Shown here in pieces: positions 35,990 to 47,040 of a stretch of 64,000 nucleotides of DNA; position 1 is the stretch's first letter, and each line of letters opens with the position of its first letter. A program made the translations under genes and the position numbers. The DNA comes from Dugong dugon (Eukaryota > Chordata > Mammalia > Sirenia > Dugongidae): contig CM057469.1 of assembly GCA_030035585.1 (NCBI GenBank), positions 114,864,650 through 114,928,649 on the forward strand. The letters are read 5' to 3'. The notes under the pieces are model-generated. The model saw nothing but the letters and a program-made list of their open reading frames with translations. It searched no databases and had not been told where the DNA came from.

Positions 35990-36472
35990 TGTCTTAGTCA
36001 TCTAGTGCTGCTCTAACAGAAGCACCACAAGTGGATGGTTTGAACAAAAAGAAATTTATTTCCTTACAGTAAAGTAGGCTAAAAATCCAAATTCAAGGTG
36101 TCAGCTCCAGGGGAAGGCTTTCTCTCTGTCAGCCTTCTCTTCAGTGTTCCCCCAGACTAGGAGCTTCTCTGCGCAGGGACCCGGTCCAAAGGACGCGCTG
36201 TGCTGTGCTCCCAGCACTGCTTTCTTGATGGTATGAGGTCCTCCTGTCTCACTGCTCACTTCTGTCTTTTATATCTCAAGAGATTGCCTCAGGACACAAT
36301 CCCGTCTTGGAGATCAGGTCCTGCCTTACTAACACAACTGCCACCCATCCTTCCTCATCAACATCATAGAGGCAGGTTTACAACCTACAGGAAAATCACA
36401 CAGTACCAGGAATCATGGCCTAGCCAAACTGATACACACATTTTTTGGGGGGACATAACACAAACCATGGCA
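35990..36472 (-). mobile_element. MaLR-type solo LTR (483 bp) with 5-bp TSD
   Basis: Antisense copy. It begins 'tgtcttagtcatctagtgctg' and ends 'cacaaaccatggca', with 'gtgaa' at 35985-35989 and 36473-36477. The reverse of the polyadenylation region ('gaaatttatttcc') is near 36050. The TATA-like 'tcttttatatctcaag' (reverse) lies near 36263. The open frame 36200-36550 runs through it by chance. Confidence 0.9.
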
Positions 36473-36477
36473 GTGAA

Positions 36478-36962
36478 CATGAGGATAAGGAGGCCTAATA
36501 GTGGAAGCATAAATAATATTGCAAAATATGAGTTTATTAATTTGGTTTGAGGGAAATATACTTTGTATATTTTTAGCCTCTGTGTTTCCATTATTTATTT
36601 AGTCTTCCTTCCACCATTTGACAAAAGAATTTTTTGAAAAATATTACTTTGCTAGCTTGTCCTCAGTAAGTTTATGATTCCCCATTAGTGGCACCATAGT
36701 AGGCAATGATTAAGATAATCTCAGGAGAAAAAGATGTAGGGAATTATAAAACAGAATTCACCTCCCCAAACATGCAGCCAGTTGAGTAAGATTAGACAAG
36801 GCTATTAGTAATGATAATATGCATCCATCCATTTATTCAATCAGCAATTCAAGAATCATCAAGTGAGTATATATTTTGTGTTAGGCACTGTGCTAAGCAT
36901 CAGAAAACAGCAGTGAACAGTAAAGACTCTTGCTTTCTGCAGCATGATGAATTGCTTTTATA
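36478..36962. other. Spacer with probable old L2/MIR-type piece
   Basis: The segment 36830-36945 ('ttgtgttaggcactgtgctaag', then 'cagtgaacagtaaagac') resembles the common mammalian interspersed repeat motif around '...gccaggcactgtgctagg...'. The rest is unassigned. Confidence 0.45.
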
Positions 36963-37798
36963 TGGTCTTTCTTGCCATGACCTTGTAACTCCCACCAAAT
37001 GATTGGGTGATACTATGCAAATAAGGTGATTGTGGCCCACCAAGGGGATAGGATAGCTTGCTAGTAATGTAAATAGGGTGTATGGCACACTTGCGGGTGT
37101 GGGACCATGCAAATAAGGTATGTGGAACCCTAACGAGGGAATTGGTCAATTTTGCCATCCTGCTAGGCTTAAAGGGAGACATGGAGAGAGAGAGGGGGCT
37201 GTTATTCCTAACAATGGACATGGTAAGAGATGGTGAGAAATAGCTGCAGAGAAATGGCAGCAGCAGAGACAGCAGAACCAGGAGACTGGCAGGAGATGGC
37301 ACACTGGGCTTCCTGGCCCACAGAGTGAGACAGTCGAGTGCCTTCAGGCAGAGGCTTACTGGTGGAGTGGGGTGCAGAGCTAAAGAGCTTTGTAACACTT
37401 GCCTGAGCAGGGCAGAGGCTGGGCTGAGGGACTGAGGGCCCAAGGGGTCAAGGGGCCAGGGGGCCAAGGGCCAGAGTGAGGCCTGCCAGCGAGCACAGCT
37501 GAGAAGAGGCAGTCCTGATCGAAGAACTGTATCCTGAGTATTTCCTGATACTAAATTGTAACCTGTTACTTCCCTAATAAAACCCATAATCGTTGAGTAT
37601 GGTCTGTGAATTCTGTGTGCCATTGTAACAAATTATGAGCCCAGCAGAGGAGTAGAGAATGTTGAGGGAGGGATAGATGGTGTCTGAATTGTTAAAAAGA
37701 TCGGAGGGTGGAGATGTGTTTGACCTCTGTCTCATAGAAATTAGCCTTGGGCTGTTAATCTTGATTCTCCTTCCACCTTGTGAAGTCTGAGGAGGTCA
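36963..37798 (+). mobile_element. Solo LTR, ERVL-like (about 836 bp)
   Basis: This purine- and G-rich element is unlike the other LTRs here. It has octamer-like 'atgcaaataagg' twice (about 37015 and 37109), a GA-rich central part, and 'cctaataaaacccataatc' as the polyadenylation region near 37573. A U5-like end follows, with 'ttagccttgggctgttaatc' and 'ttgattctccttcc'. Edges are estimated from composition; I could not find a matching TSD. The 221-codon minus-strand open frame at 36958-37623 lies inside it. It is an antisense chance frame favoured by the G-rich composition. Confidence 0.65.
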
Positions 37799-37861
37799 GA
37801 CTCCCTCCCTCATGCCATTTTTACATCCTCATTCAGCTTAAAGTGTAATTGTAATAAATAT

Positions 37862-38617
37862 TATTTATTTTTTATCATTCATTTTATTTGTTGTTGTTGA
37901 GAATATATACAGCAGAATGTACACCAATTCAACAATTTCTACATGTACAATTCAGTGACATTGATTACATTTTTCAGGCTGTGCAACCATTCTCATCCTC
38001 CTTTTCCAAATGGCTCCTCCATTAACATAAACTCACTGCTCCCAAAATGTCCTATCTGATCTTTTGAGTTGCTCATGTCAATTTTACCCATATATATATA
38101 GTTCTTTAAAAGAAGCACAGTGCTCAAGGCAGACATTCTTTACTAAGTAAGCAAAATTATTGTCTGGTTTTTAGAAGACTTCAGGGGATATGTTGGGTTT
38201 AAGGTTAAAGAGGATCCAGGGCAATAATTTTGGGTATTCTTCCAGCCTCCATGGCTCCAGAAAGACTAGATTCCAATTTGGCATTTTTTCTACATTTTCA
38301 CCCTTTTGATCAGCATTCTTCTATAGAATCTTTGATCAAATTGTTCAGTAGTGGTAGCTGGGCACCATCCAGTTCTTCTGGTCTTATGGTAAAGGAGACA
38401 GTTGTTCATGAAGGCAATAAGCCACATGTTACCTGTCTTCCCCCTGTTCCTGACTCTCCTTCTTCCTCTGTTACTCCAGGAAAATGGAGACCAATTATGG
38501 TACCTTGCAAGCTTTTAAAACCTCAGGAACTACTCAACAAACTAGAAGATAAAACAGAGGCATTAAACAAGTTATTAGGCCAAATAACTGGGATGTCCCA
38601 TGAAACCATAAACTTGA
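37862..38617 (-). mobile_element. Antisense L1 3' UTR, 5'-truncated
   Basis: This is a ~750-bp antisense L1 3' UTR of the afrotherian type that also supplies the short piece at 10836-10949. It has 'ccaattcaacaatttctac', 'gtacaattcagtgacattg', 'catggctccagaaagac', 'gctgggcaccatccagttc' and 'gggatgtcccatgaaacc'. The open frame 38230-38817 (195 codons) crosses this UTR and the following SINE and is therefore not a gene. Confidence 0.8.
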
Positions 38618-38691
38618 ATTTTTTTTTGGCAATAAGAATATTAATAGTAAGATATGATTTATTCACTTTGAGTGTATGTCTATGGCATATT

Positions 38692-38855
38692 CGGAGCCCT
38701 GCTGGCTCAGTGGTTAAGAGCTCAGCTGCTAAACAAAACGTCAGCAGTTTAAATCCCCCAGTCGCTCCTTGGAAACCCTATGGGGTAGTTCTACTCTGTC
38801 CCTTAGGGCGACTATGAATCAGAATCAACTTGATAGCACTTAAAAACAACAACAT
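38692..38855 (+). mobile_element. AfroSINE, short form
   Basis: Sense SINE with the head 'ggagccctgctggctcagtg', the B-box-like 'cgtcagcagtttaaatcc' and the tail 'gcgactatgaatcagaatc', ending in an A/C-rich 'acaacaaca'. Confidence 0.9.
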
Positions 38856-39799
38856 TACATATTCAGTTTGTTTGGGTTGTTAACTGCTAAATTAATAATA
38901 AATTATTCTTAACAGTTCTGCTCTTTTTTCATCAGAATCTACATATATAAAATCAACTTATATATATATGACACACAATTTGAAAGAATAACTCATAGAA
39001 AAAATTAGCTTTAGAATTATAATGCCATCTTATGAAAATAGGAAATGATGTACTCTTGCCTTAAAGTCCAATTATCTAGAAACTTTCCTGTTCACTGCAG
39101 ACTGCCATGAGCATCTCTATAAGTAATTTGTTTTGTTTAAATCAAATATAAGAGTGGCATGTCCGCACATGTACATACTTATCTGTTTTGCTATACTCTG
39201 TGAATAAAGATATAAGCTTGACACAGTTTCTACACACGTGTATATCAAAGTTTAATGAGGGAAAACAACAGAGAAAAAGTTGCTTAAAGTAACTGTCTGA
39301 GGTAAATTCAAGCACTAAGCAAGGAAAAATAAAACATAAAGAAAAAATAAGTCTATGCACCCTGTAGTTGAGGGAATGGCTAGTACAAGTGACAGGTTCC
39401 AAGGACAGTTATCAGAATAGGAATTTATCATTCAGCCTATCTCAGTTTTAAAAGTTTTTAATAAAAGCACATACAGAAAAAAGAAGAAGAAGAAGACAAC
39501 CTACCGATTCCTATTTAAGTAGAGGAAAAACTCCTATTAACTATGATGCACGTACAGATGAATTTGAACAAACTACTACACACTGATAGTTTTTGAGCTT
39601 TAAATCATTTAAACAAGAACAACTGTTTAAGTCACTTAGCAGTAAAAAGACATGTCTTATCTGCTCTTTTGCCAGCCTCTGAACTCGGAAGAGTGGGGTT
39701 CTGCCCCAACAAGCCAATGATTTCTGTTTCTGAGGTCAGATGACCAAAGAATTTGGCCCACTTTTCTATATCCACTGAAAGTCAGCAACTCACAAGAAT
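38856..39799. other. Gene-free spacer
   Basis: This is AT-rich DNA with a small (AGA)n run near 39483-39497. The antisense open frame 39142-39402 has no recognisable domain. Confidence 0.35.
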
Positions 39800-40035
39800 G
39801 ATAATAGCTTAACCCATGCTGAGCTTCTGTGAGGTGCTATATGTATGCAGCTTTCCATGGTTTGTTCATTAGCCCTTGTAAGCAAATGTATCAGGAAAGT
39901 ACTCTTAAAATTCTAATTTTGCATATAGGCAATCTGAGGCTTAAGAGGGTTAAGTGAGTGGTAAAATGATTTGCCCAAGGTCATATAGTTAGCAAGAGGT
40001 GGAACCTAGATACTCTGATTTCATCGCACTGAAAC
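39800..40035 (-). mobile_element. MIR SINE
   Basis: This is an antisense copy of the ancient mammalian-wide interspersed repeat. The diagnostic stretch is 'aatctgaggcttaagaggg' then 'ttgcccaaggtcatatagtt' and 'agcaagaggtggaacctag'. It is typical of old, strongly diverged MIR copies. Confidence 0.8.
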
Positions 40036-40656
40036 TACATCACAGAAAACAAGTGGAGAATAAACAGAGACATAGACTGTGATGGCACTATATTGCCTTG
40101 GTAACAGAAGTAACACAAAATATTTGTTATTCAGAGAGAAAGAATCAGGAATAATCAGAATTTTTGAGAGGAAGAGGGAAGGATGACAATTTCAGACAGA
40201 TAAAATAACATGGATGTAAGAAAGTGTTAGGTCAACTTAATTAAAATTAGTTCAAGGTGGTTGATCAGAAAATCTAACTAGGTAAAGTAAAATGCGATGA
40301 AGAAAATACACGACAATAGAAACGAAGAGTAAGTCTGCAGTAGGGTAATACTCACTAGAAACTAGAAATTGGGCAGAACTTCAACTTGGATTCTAGAAAT
40401 GGATTTAGCTACCACCCAAGGGGGCACAGAGAAAGTCAAAGACTTAACACTCTTAAGAGAATGTAAAAAGCCAATAGAATGACCTCAATAAATCAAGAGG
40501 AACAAGGCATGAGCAGAGCAGAGAACAAGAGAGGCAGAGGTGAAGAAAAGTTAAGAGGTAAAAATACCCCAGAATGAGATAAGAAGTGGGACTCATGAGG
40601 TAAGGAAGCATTTTCAAGAAACTAAAACACACTAGAAAGTTTTCAAGTATATTGTC
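40036..40656. other. Gene-free spacer
   Basis: Purine-rich DNA (many 'aagag' and 'gaga' words) without recognisable gene or repeat. Confidence 0.35.
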
Positions 40657-43145
40657 GTTATTATGTTAGGTGCTGTCCACTCAGTTCTCCCTCATAGTGA
40701 CCTTATATCCAGCAGAATGAAACACTGCCCAGCCTTCCATCATCCTCACAGTCATTGCTATACTTGAGTCATTGTTGCAGCCACTGTGTCAATCCATCCC
40801 ATTAAGGGTCTTCCTCTTTTTCACTGGCCCTTCACTTTACCAAGCACGATGTCTTTCTCCAGGGGCTGGTCTTTCCTGATAACATGGCCAAAGAATATGA
40901 GATGAAGTCATGCCATCCTTGTTCCCAATAAGCATTCTGGCTGTGCTTCTTCCAAGACAGACTTGTTCATTCTTCTAGCAGTCCATGGTATATTCAATGT
41001 TCTTCACCAACACCATAATTCAAAGGCGTCAATTCTTCTATCTTCCTTATTCGTTGCCCAGTTTTTGCATGCGTATGAGGCGATTGAAAACACCATGGCT
41101 TGGGTCAGGGGCACTTTAGTCCTTAAAGTGACATCTTTGCTTTTTAACACTTTAAAGAGGTCTTTTGCAACAGATTTGCCCAATGCAATATGTCATCTGA
41201 TTTCTTGACTGCTGCTTCCATGGGCGTTGATTGTGGCTCCAGGTAAAATGAAATCCTTGACAACTTCAGTCTTTTCTCTGTTTATCATGATGTTGCTTAC
41301 TGGTTCAGTTGTGAGGATTTTTGTTTTCTCTATGTTGAGGTGTAATCCTTACTGAAGGCTTCAGTAAGTGCTTCAAGTCCTCTTCACTTTCAGCAAGCAA
41401 GATTGTGACACCTGCATAACGCAGGTTATTAAGGAGTCTTCCTTCTATCCTGATGCTACACTCTTCTTCATATAGTCCAGCCTCTGAGACTATTTGTTTA
41501 GCATACAGATTGAATAAGTATGGTGCAAGGATACAACCCTGACACACACCATTCTTGATTTTAAACCATCTAGTATCCCCTTGTTCTGTTTGAATGACTG
41601 CTTCTTGGTCTAAGTACAGGTTCCTCATGAGTACATTTAAGTGCTCTGGAATTCCCATTCATCCAAAGTGGTCCATATTTTGTTATGATCTACACAGTCA
41701 AATGTTTTTGTATAGTCAATAAAACACAGGTAAACATCTTTCTGGTATTCTCTGCTTTCAGCCAGGATCCATCTGACTTAAGCAACGATATCCCTTGTCC
41801 ACATTGTCTTCTAAATCTGGCTTGAAGGTCTGGCAGTTCCCTGTCAATGTACTGCCACCATCACTTTTGAATGATCCTCAGCAAAATTTTACTTACGTAT
41901 GATATTAATGATATTGTTTGAAAATTTCCACATTCTGTTGGGTCACCTTTCTCTGAAACGGGCCCAAATATGGATCTCTTCCAGTTGGTTGGCCAGGTAG
42001 CTGTCTTCCAATTTTCTTGGCATAGATGAGTAAACACCTCCAGGGCTGCATCCTTTTGTTGAAACGTCACAATTGGTATTCTGTCAATTCCTGGGATCTT
42101 GTTTTCAGTCAATGCCTTCAGTGCAGCTTGGACTTCTTCCTTCAGTACCACAGGTTCTTCATTATATGCTACATCCTGAAATGGTTGAAAGTTAACTGAT
42201 TCTTTTTGGTAGAATGTCTCAGTGTATTCCTTCCATCTTATTTTGATGCTTCCTGACCTGAGTCATTCAATTTTTCCCGTAGAATCCTTGAATATTGCAG
42301 CACGAGGCTTGAATTTTTTTCTTTAGTTCTTTCTGCTTGTGAAATGTTAACTGTGTTCTTCCGTTTTGGTCTTCTGACTCCAGGTCTTTGCACATTTCAT
42401 TATAATACTTTATTTTGTCTTCTTGAGCCTCCCTTTGAAATCTTCTGTTCAGTTCTTTTACTTCATCATTTCTTCCTTTTTCTTTAGCTATTCTAAGTTG
42501 AAGAGCAAGTTTCAGAGTCTCTTCTGACATTCATTTTGGTCTTTTATTTCTTTCCTATCTTTTTAATGACCTTTAGCTTTCTTTATGTATGATGTCCTTG
42601 ATGTCATTGTACAACTCATCTTGTCTTTGGTCATTAATGTTCAAAGGGTCAAATCTATTCTTGAGATGGTCTCTAAAACAACTTCCAGTGTTCCTAGATT
42701 CATACTTTTTACCTTCCACATTCCAATTAATAGTGGATGCTTGCAGCTGTTTCTTCTCATTTCAAAATGAGAAGTAATGCCACATCAGCATGGTCTCGAA
42801 AGCTTTACACCATCCACGTCATTAAGATTGACTCTACTTTGAGGAGGCAGCTCTTCCCCAGTTGTATTCTGAGTGCCTTCCAATCTGAGGGGTTCATCTT
42901 ACAGCACTGTGTCGGACAATGTTCTGCTGCTATTCATAAGGTTTTCCCTGGCCAGTTTTTTCAGAAGTAGACCACCAGGTCCTTCTTCCTAGTCTGCCTC
43001 AATCTGGAAGTTCTGCTGAATCCTGACAACCATGGATGACCCTGCTGGTGGCATAGCTGAAATTCTGGTGGCATAGCTTCCAGCATCATAGCAACAGGCA
43101 AGCCACCACAATACCACAAACTGACAGATGAGTGGTGGCGAGAAA
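40657..43145 (-). mobile_element. RTE1 LINE, endonuclease region deleted
   Basis: An antisense RTE1 runs from its GTT-type tail at about 40657 to its 5' UTR end near 43145. RT coding segments are open on the minus strand at 41305-41658 and 41861-42151. The first has the 'QGCILAPYLFNLYA' block, and the family's A-D-D box region is degraded downstream. The second has a 'PGIDRIPI' block and a 'WPTNWKRS' block. A third open piece is at 42267-42530. Around 42690 the reading jumps directly from the region between endonuclease and RT to the 5' end, so most of the APE endonuclease domain is missing. Confidence 0.88.
41305..42530 (-). pseudogene. RTE1 reverse transcriptase remnant
   Basis: The polymerase region of the RTE1 copy is broken into three open frames by stops and frameshifts (41305-41658, 41861-42151 and 42267-42530). 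The RT would copy the element RNA at the target site. The residue order in the frames matches RTE/BovB polymerases: the palm motif preceding the catalytic aspartates, then 'R-Y-A-G-V' where the family has Y-A-D-D. The catalytic pair is therefore lost. Confidence 0.78.
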
Positions 43146-43186
43146 ATGTAGTTGAACCATTTGAGCAATTTACAGTCTCTAAACTT

Positions 43187-43380
43187 AAAGACTTTTTTTT
43201 TTTTTTGTATTGTACTTTGGATGAAGGTTTACAGAACTAACTAGCTTCTCATTAAACAGTTAGTACACATATTGTTTCATGACATTGGTTAACAACCACA
43301 CGACATGTCAACACTCTCCGTTCTTAACCTCGGGTTCCCTATTACCAGCTTTCCTTTCCACTCCTGCCTTGAAGAGTATT
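43187..43380 (-). mobile_element. Truncated antisense L1 3' end
   Basis: This starts with a T-run (43193-43206), then 'gtattgtactttggatgaag', 'ggtttacagaactaactag' and 'gacattggttaacaacc', ending at 'ctcctgccttgaa'. It is the same 3' UTR type as the copies at 10706 and 10950. The flanks 'cttaaagac' and 'cttgaagag' may be a diverged TSD. Confidence 0.8.
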
Positions 43381-44183
43381 TTTAAAAGAGTAATGTGTAG
43401 CTTAACATCATGTTGGCACAAGATAATTGAACATAATGGAGCATGTTTTGATTAAATAAATTTGTTTCATCTCATGTTTTTACTTTTCCTTCAAAAAAAC
43501 AGACGTTTCGTGTGGTGCATCCTAATAACTTATTGTAAATGAATACAAATGGAAACACTATTATTTAAAAAAATAAAATATTTTGTGCATCATTTGAATA
43601 ATCATAATCTGAAACTGAATGAACCATAGCTGTTTTTGACATATGCCGAGAAGTTGATGGGGAATACAGAGACAGAATCAAATTCATTGAAAGGAAGGTG
43701 TAAAAGGGAGTGGGACAGCTTAATAAGTAGCATTAATATATATGATCCTTGGCAATGAACTTGGACACAATATCCTAGTTTTTAAGTGAAACTGATAAAT
43801 TCCGAGATACCTACTCACTGTATATGACAATATGAAAAGCAAATCCAAATATTAAATAACTCTTAATAATTAAATACTTGCACAGTTTTGTAGCTAACCA
43901 TAATTGGTTAACAAGTTATTGATAAATCAAAATTCTCCACAAATGCAGCAAATTGGCACTGAAAATTAGACTGATAGAACATGGGACAACGTGGAAGTGG
44001 GGCCTATTTTTCTGATCATCTGATTTACTACTGACTTTTATGCTGAGATTAAGATTACCAGTACCAGTTGCTTTCTCACATATTGAGATCAGCCATGCAA
44101 AAATGGCTTTGAAAAAGTGCTCAGAGTACCTCCCTGAGTGTCTACCTGCCCACCATGCTAAAGGAAAAAAAAGAAAGAAAATA
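43381..44183. other. Gene-free spacer
   Basis: AT-rich and unassigned. The open frames at 43916-44194 and 44040-44234 are not gene-like. Confidence 0.35.
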
Positions 44184-44185
44184 GT

Positions 44186-44372
44186 TGCCATCAAGCCAAC
44201 TCTGATTCATAGTGATCCCTATGTGTCAGAGTAGAAGTCTGCTTCATTGGGTTTTCAATGGCTGATTTTTTCAGAAGATTGCCAGGCCTTTTTTCTGAGG
44301 CATCTATAGGAGGACTCAAACCACCAACCTTTGGATTAGCAGCTGAGCATATTAATCATTTGTACCACCCAC
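44186..44372 (-). mobile_element. AfroSINE, long form
   Basis: Antisense SINE with the tail 'gttgccatcaagccaactc', the body 'gtgtcagagtagaagtctg', the internal 'agattgccaggcctttttt' and the head 'catttgtaccacccacat'. Confidence 0.85.
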
Positions 44373-46079
44373 ATACTACTCCCACCATAATAATATCCCC
44401 AACTCTACACAACTGTTATGCAGCCTTATAAATTGTCATTCTTTTATGTTTGTCTCATGGTTCATTCTCCCTGCCTCAGAGGATTGGATAGCTCTTTATC
44501 TCAGGTGCTCTCCTTCTCCCTATCCCATGTTTGTGGGATTTTTATAACAATATCTCCTGCATTGTTAACAGTATAGACATAAAATACCAAAATCAATATA
44601 GCTGAGGATATAGTGTTTACATCCTGTAATGTTACTACAGTATATAGACTGTTTGCAACTGTGTATGACTCAGTGTTAAGGACTGTGGTAGGTATAAAGC
44701 AGGAAGGATGCTGGTTAACCAAGATGGTTAGTGTCCTCAAGGAGCTCTCTCCCCACAAGAATTAAAAAAAGGCAAGTGTTGCAAGGCGGAATGAATCTAG
44801 TGGAGTCGCACGTGGGAGAGAGTGATGACTGCTTCCTTCACATGGGCATGTGTGCTCTTGATGGTGGACAAAGGCTGTGCTGGGGAAACTGTTAGGCTTA
44901 ATGACAGTTCCGTAGAGAAAAGAGTAAGAAGAACAGAACTGGCAGAGGAAATTGCAACGAGCACTGGCATAATCACATAGATTCTCTTACCCAAACACCA
45001 CGTGGAAATCAATTTGTTCTTTTGATCTAAACCAGGATGATTAAATTAAACTCCAAGCGAAAACAAGTAAATGATCAATGGTACATGGCTAAATTCAAGC
45101 TAAAGGGTCATTATCTAAATGAGTTGTAGGGGCCTGAAGAGATTACGGAAACAAAGCAGGGTCAGAATCAAAACTGACCTGTCAAAAAGCAAGCACTATT
45201 TAGAAGCACAGGCAACTGAGGGGGTGGAAGCAGGAGTGGGGCTTTAGAATGTGAATAGAAGCCAGATACAGTTAGCTCCTCAGAGAAGCAAATCTTTGGA
45301 AATGCCATTTGGTGTGGTATGAGCCTTTTTTTCTTTTACACATCTCTATGAGGGGACATGACATACCCTTAGAGGATTTCGCTTTTGCTATTTACTTTTC
45401 TATTTAGAAACCATAAGAGAGCCAAAGTAAAAATACTGCTATTTGGGGACTTAACCTTTAAGTTTTCTCTACAAACTACCCTCTCTTCCAGTCAGTTCTG
45501 AGCTGGACCTTTATTTCAGCCAGAGTTACTAATGGTCAAATCCTTTTTTTTTCCACCTCTTTGATAATGGTAAACAAGGATAACTATATAATCCGTGTCT
45601 GTGTAAACTCTGGCCCCCATAAATATAACAAATGGCAAACAATGGTTCTGCTTTCTTTTTCTAACTTCTGATGGACACGGTCTTGAGCAGAAACACTTCC
45701 AGTAATCTGTACCTGAATGTGGATTATTATCTAAATGTTTTAATGTGGAAAAAGAATTTCCCCTTTATGATCTAGGAACAAAAATACTTACTATTTAAAT
45801 TGTATGTATCATAATAATTTAAATTCATCAGCAAATGTGAACTGATTTCCTAAGAATACATATTCATAATTTTTGAAATAATGAAGGAGATCTTCTATTT
45901 CTGATGCATAATTTCTCCCTGACTGATTGCAAATATTCTTGGGGCTTGTACTCACGTCTATATGGTGATGAATCTGTAATTTTTCTGTCATTTATTTGCA
46001 GAATTTCAATTGCCTACGGGGTTTTTCTACATGTAGGTCTCACAAGTATCTCAAACATTTAAAAAAGAATTCAAAGGGC
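44373..46079. other. Gene-free spacer
   Basis: About 1.7 kb with no recognised gene or repeat. Open frames at 44501-44758, 44797-45012 and 45809-45991 (all minus) have no domains. Confidence 0.35.
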
Positions 46080-47040
46080 ATACATCCTATCCTCTGTAAA
46101 ATCCCCACCCCAGACTTCCAAATGCACTGCCTGTCTGCTACATTTTGAGTGATGTTAGCAAACTTGTGTTTCATTTTTCTCTCTCTGATCCTCTTCACTT
46201 CTCACGTCTGTCTATTCACTAGACTTCATCAACTGTATCACAAAAGTATCTTTAAAATTCTGGCTCTCCTTTCTAGACTCTTTCTTAGCATGAGTGCAGG
46301 TTTTCATCAGATTTGACTCCCTACCACCAGCCTTCTCCCTTCCACGCCAACCTTCATCAACTTATGTCAAGTGAAGTTGGTCATGCCATTCTTCTGCTTA
46401 AAATCCACTGTCTCTAATTTTCACAGAATAAATTCCAATTTTATAAAGTGACTTCCTGTCATGGATTGAATTGTGTCCCCCAAAAATATCTGTCAACTTG
46501 GCTGGGTCATGATTCCTGGTATTGTATGATTGTGTAATCTGATGTGATTTCCTTAAGTGTTGTAAACTCTGTCTCTATGATGAGGTTATATATGTGATGT
46601 CCTTACGTGCTGTAAATTTTATCACTGTAATGAGGTTATGCTGATGAGGTTTACAAGATTAGATAGTGTTTTAATCCAGTCTCTTTTGAGATATAAAAGA
46701 AAGAAGGGAGCAGAGACGCAGGGGAACCTCATACCACCAAGAAAGCAGTGCCAGGAGCAGAGCGTGTCCTTTGAACCTGAGGTTCCTGGGCAGAGAAGCT
46801 CCCAGACCAAAAGAAAATTGATGACATGGGAAAGCATTCCCCTGGAGCTGACACCCTGAATTTGGACTTGTAGCCTACTGGACCGTGAGGGAACAAATTT
46901 CTCTTTGTTAAAACCATCCACTTGTGGTATTTCTGTTAGAGCAACCCTAGATGACTAAGACACCTCCCAAACCCACCAATGCCTCAGTCCCCATTGCTTC
47001 TTCTGCCACCACTCATAACACTATCTGGGAATATCTCTTA
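46080..47040 (+). mobile_element. L2 LINE 3' region, split by an LTR
   Basis: Degraded sense L2-like sequence. 'ggtcatgccattcttctgc', 'ttaaaatccactgtctcta' and 'acagaataaattccaattt' resemble the L2 stretch that reads 'gtcactcccctgcttaaaa'. The MaLR-type LTR interrupts it at 46457. The right part resumes with 'cccattgcttcttctgcca'. Confidence 0.5.
46457..46962 (+). mobile_element. MaLR-type solo LTR (506 bp)
   Basis: The LTR begins 'tgtcatggattgaattgtg' and ends 'ccctagatgactaagaca'. The flanks 'cttcc' (46452-46456) and 'cctcc' (46963-46967) are a TSD with one change. A TATA-like 'gagatataaaag' lies near 46688 and a terminal region 'cacttgtggtatttctgtt' near 46920. Open frames in it (46622-46921 and 46638-46859) are chance. 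Confidence 0.88.

Noticed and set aside
36200..36550. 116-codon plus-strand ORF
   Set aside because: It is contained largely in the antisense MaLR-type LTR (35990-36472).
36958..37623. 221-codon minus-strand ORF
   Set aside because: It lies inside a G-rich LTR, has low-complexity leucine/serine/proline composition and no domain. I treat it as a chance antisense frame.
38230..38817. 195-codon plus-strand ORF
   Set aside because: It runs through an antisense L1 3' UTR and into a SINE, so it is not a host gene.
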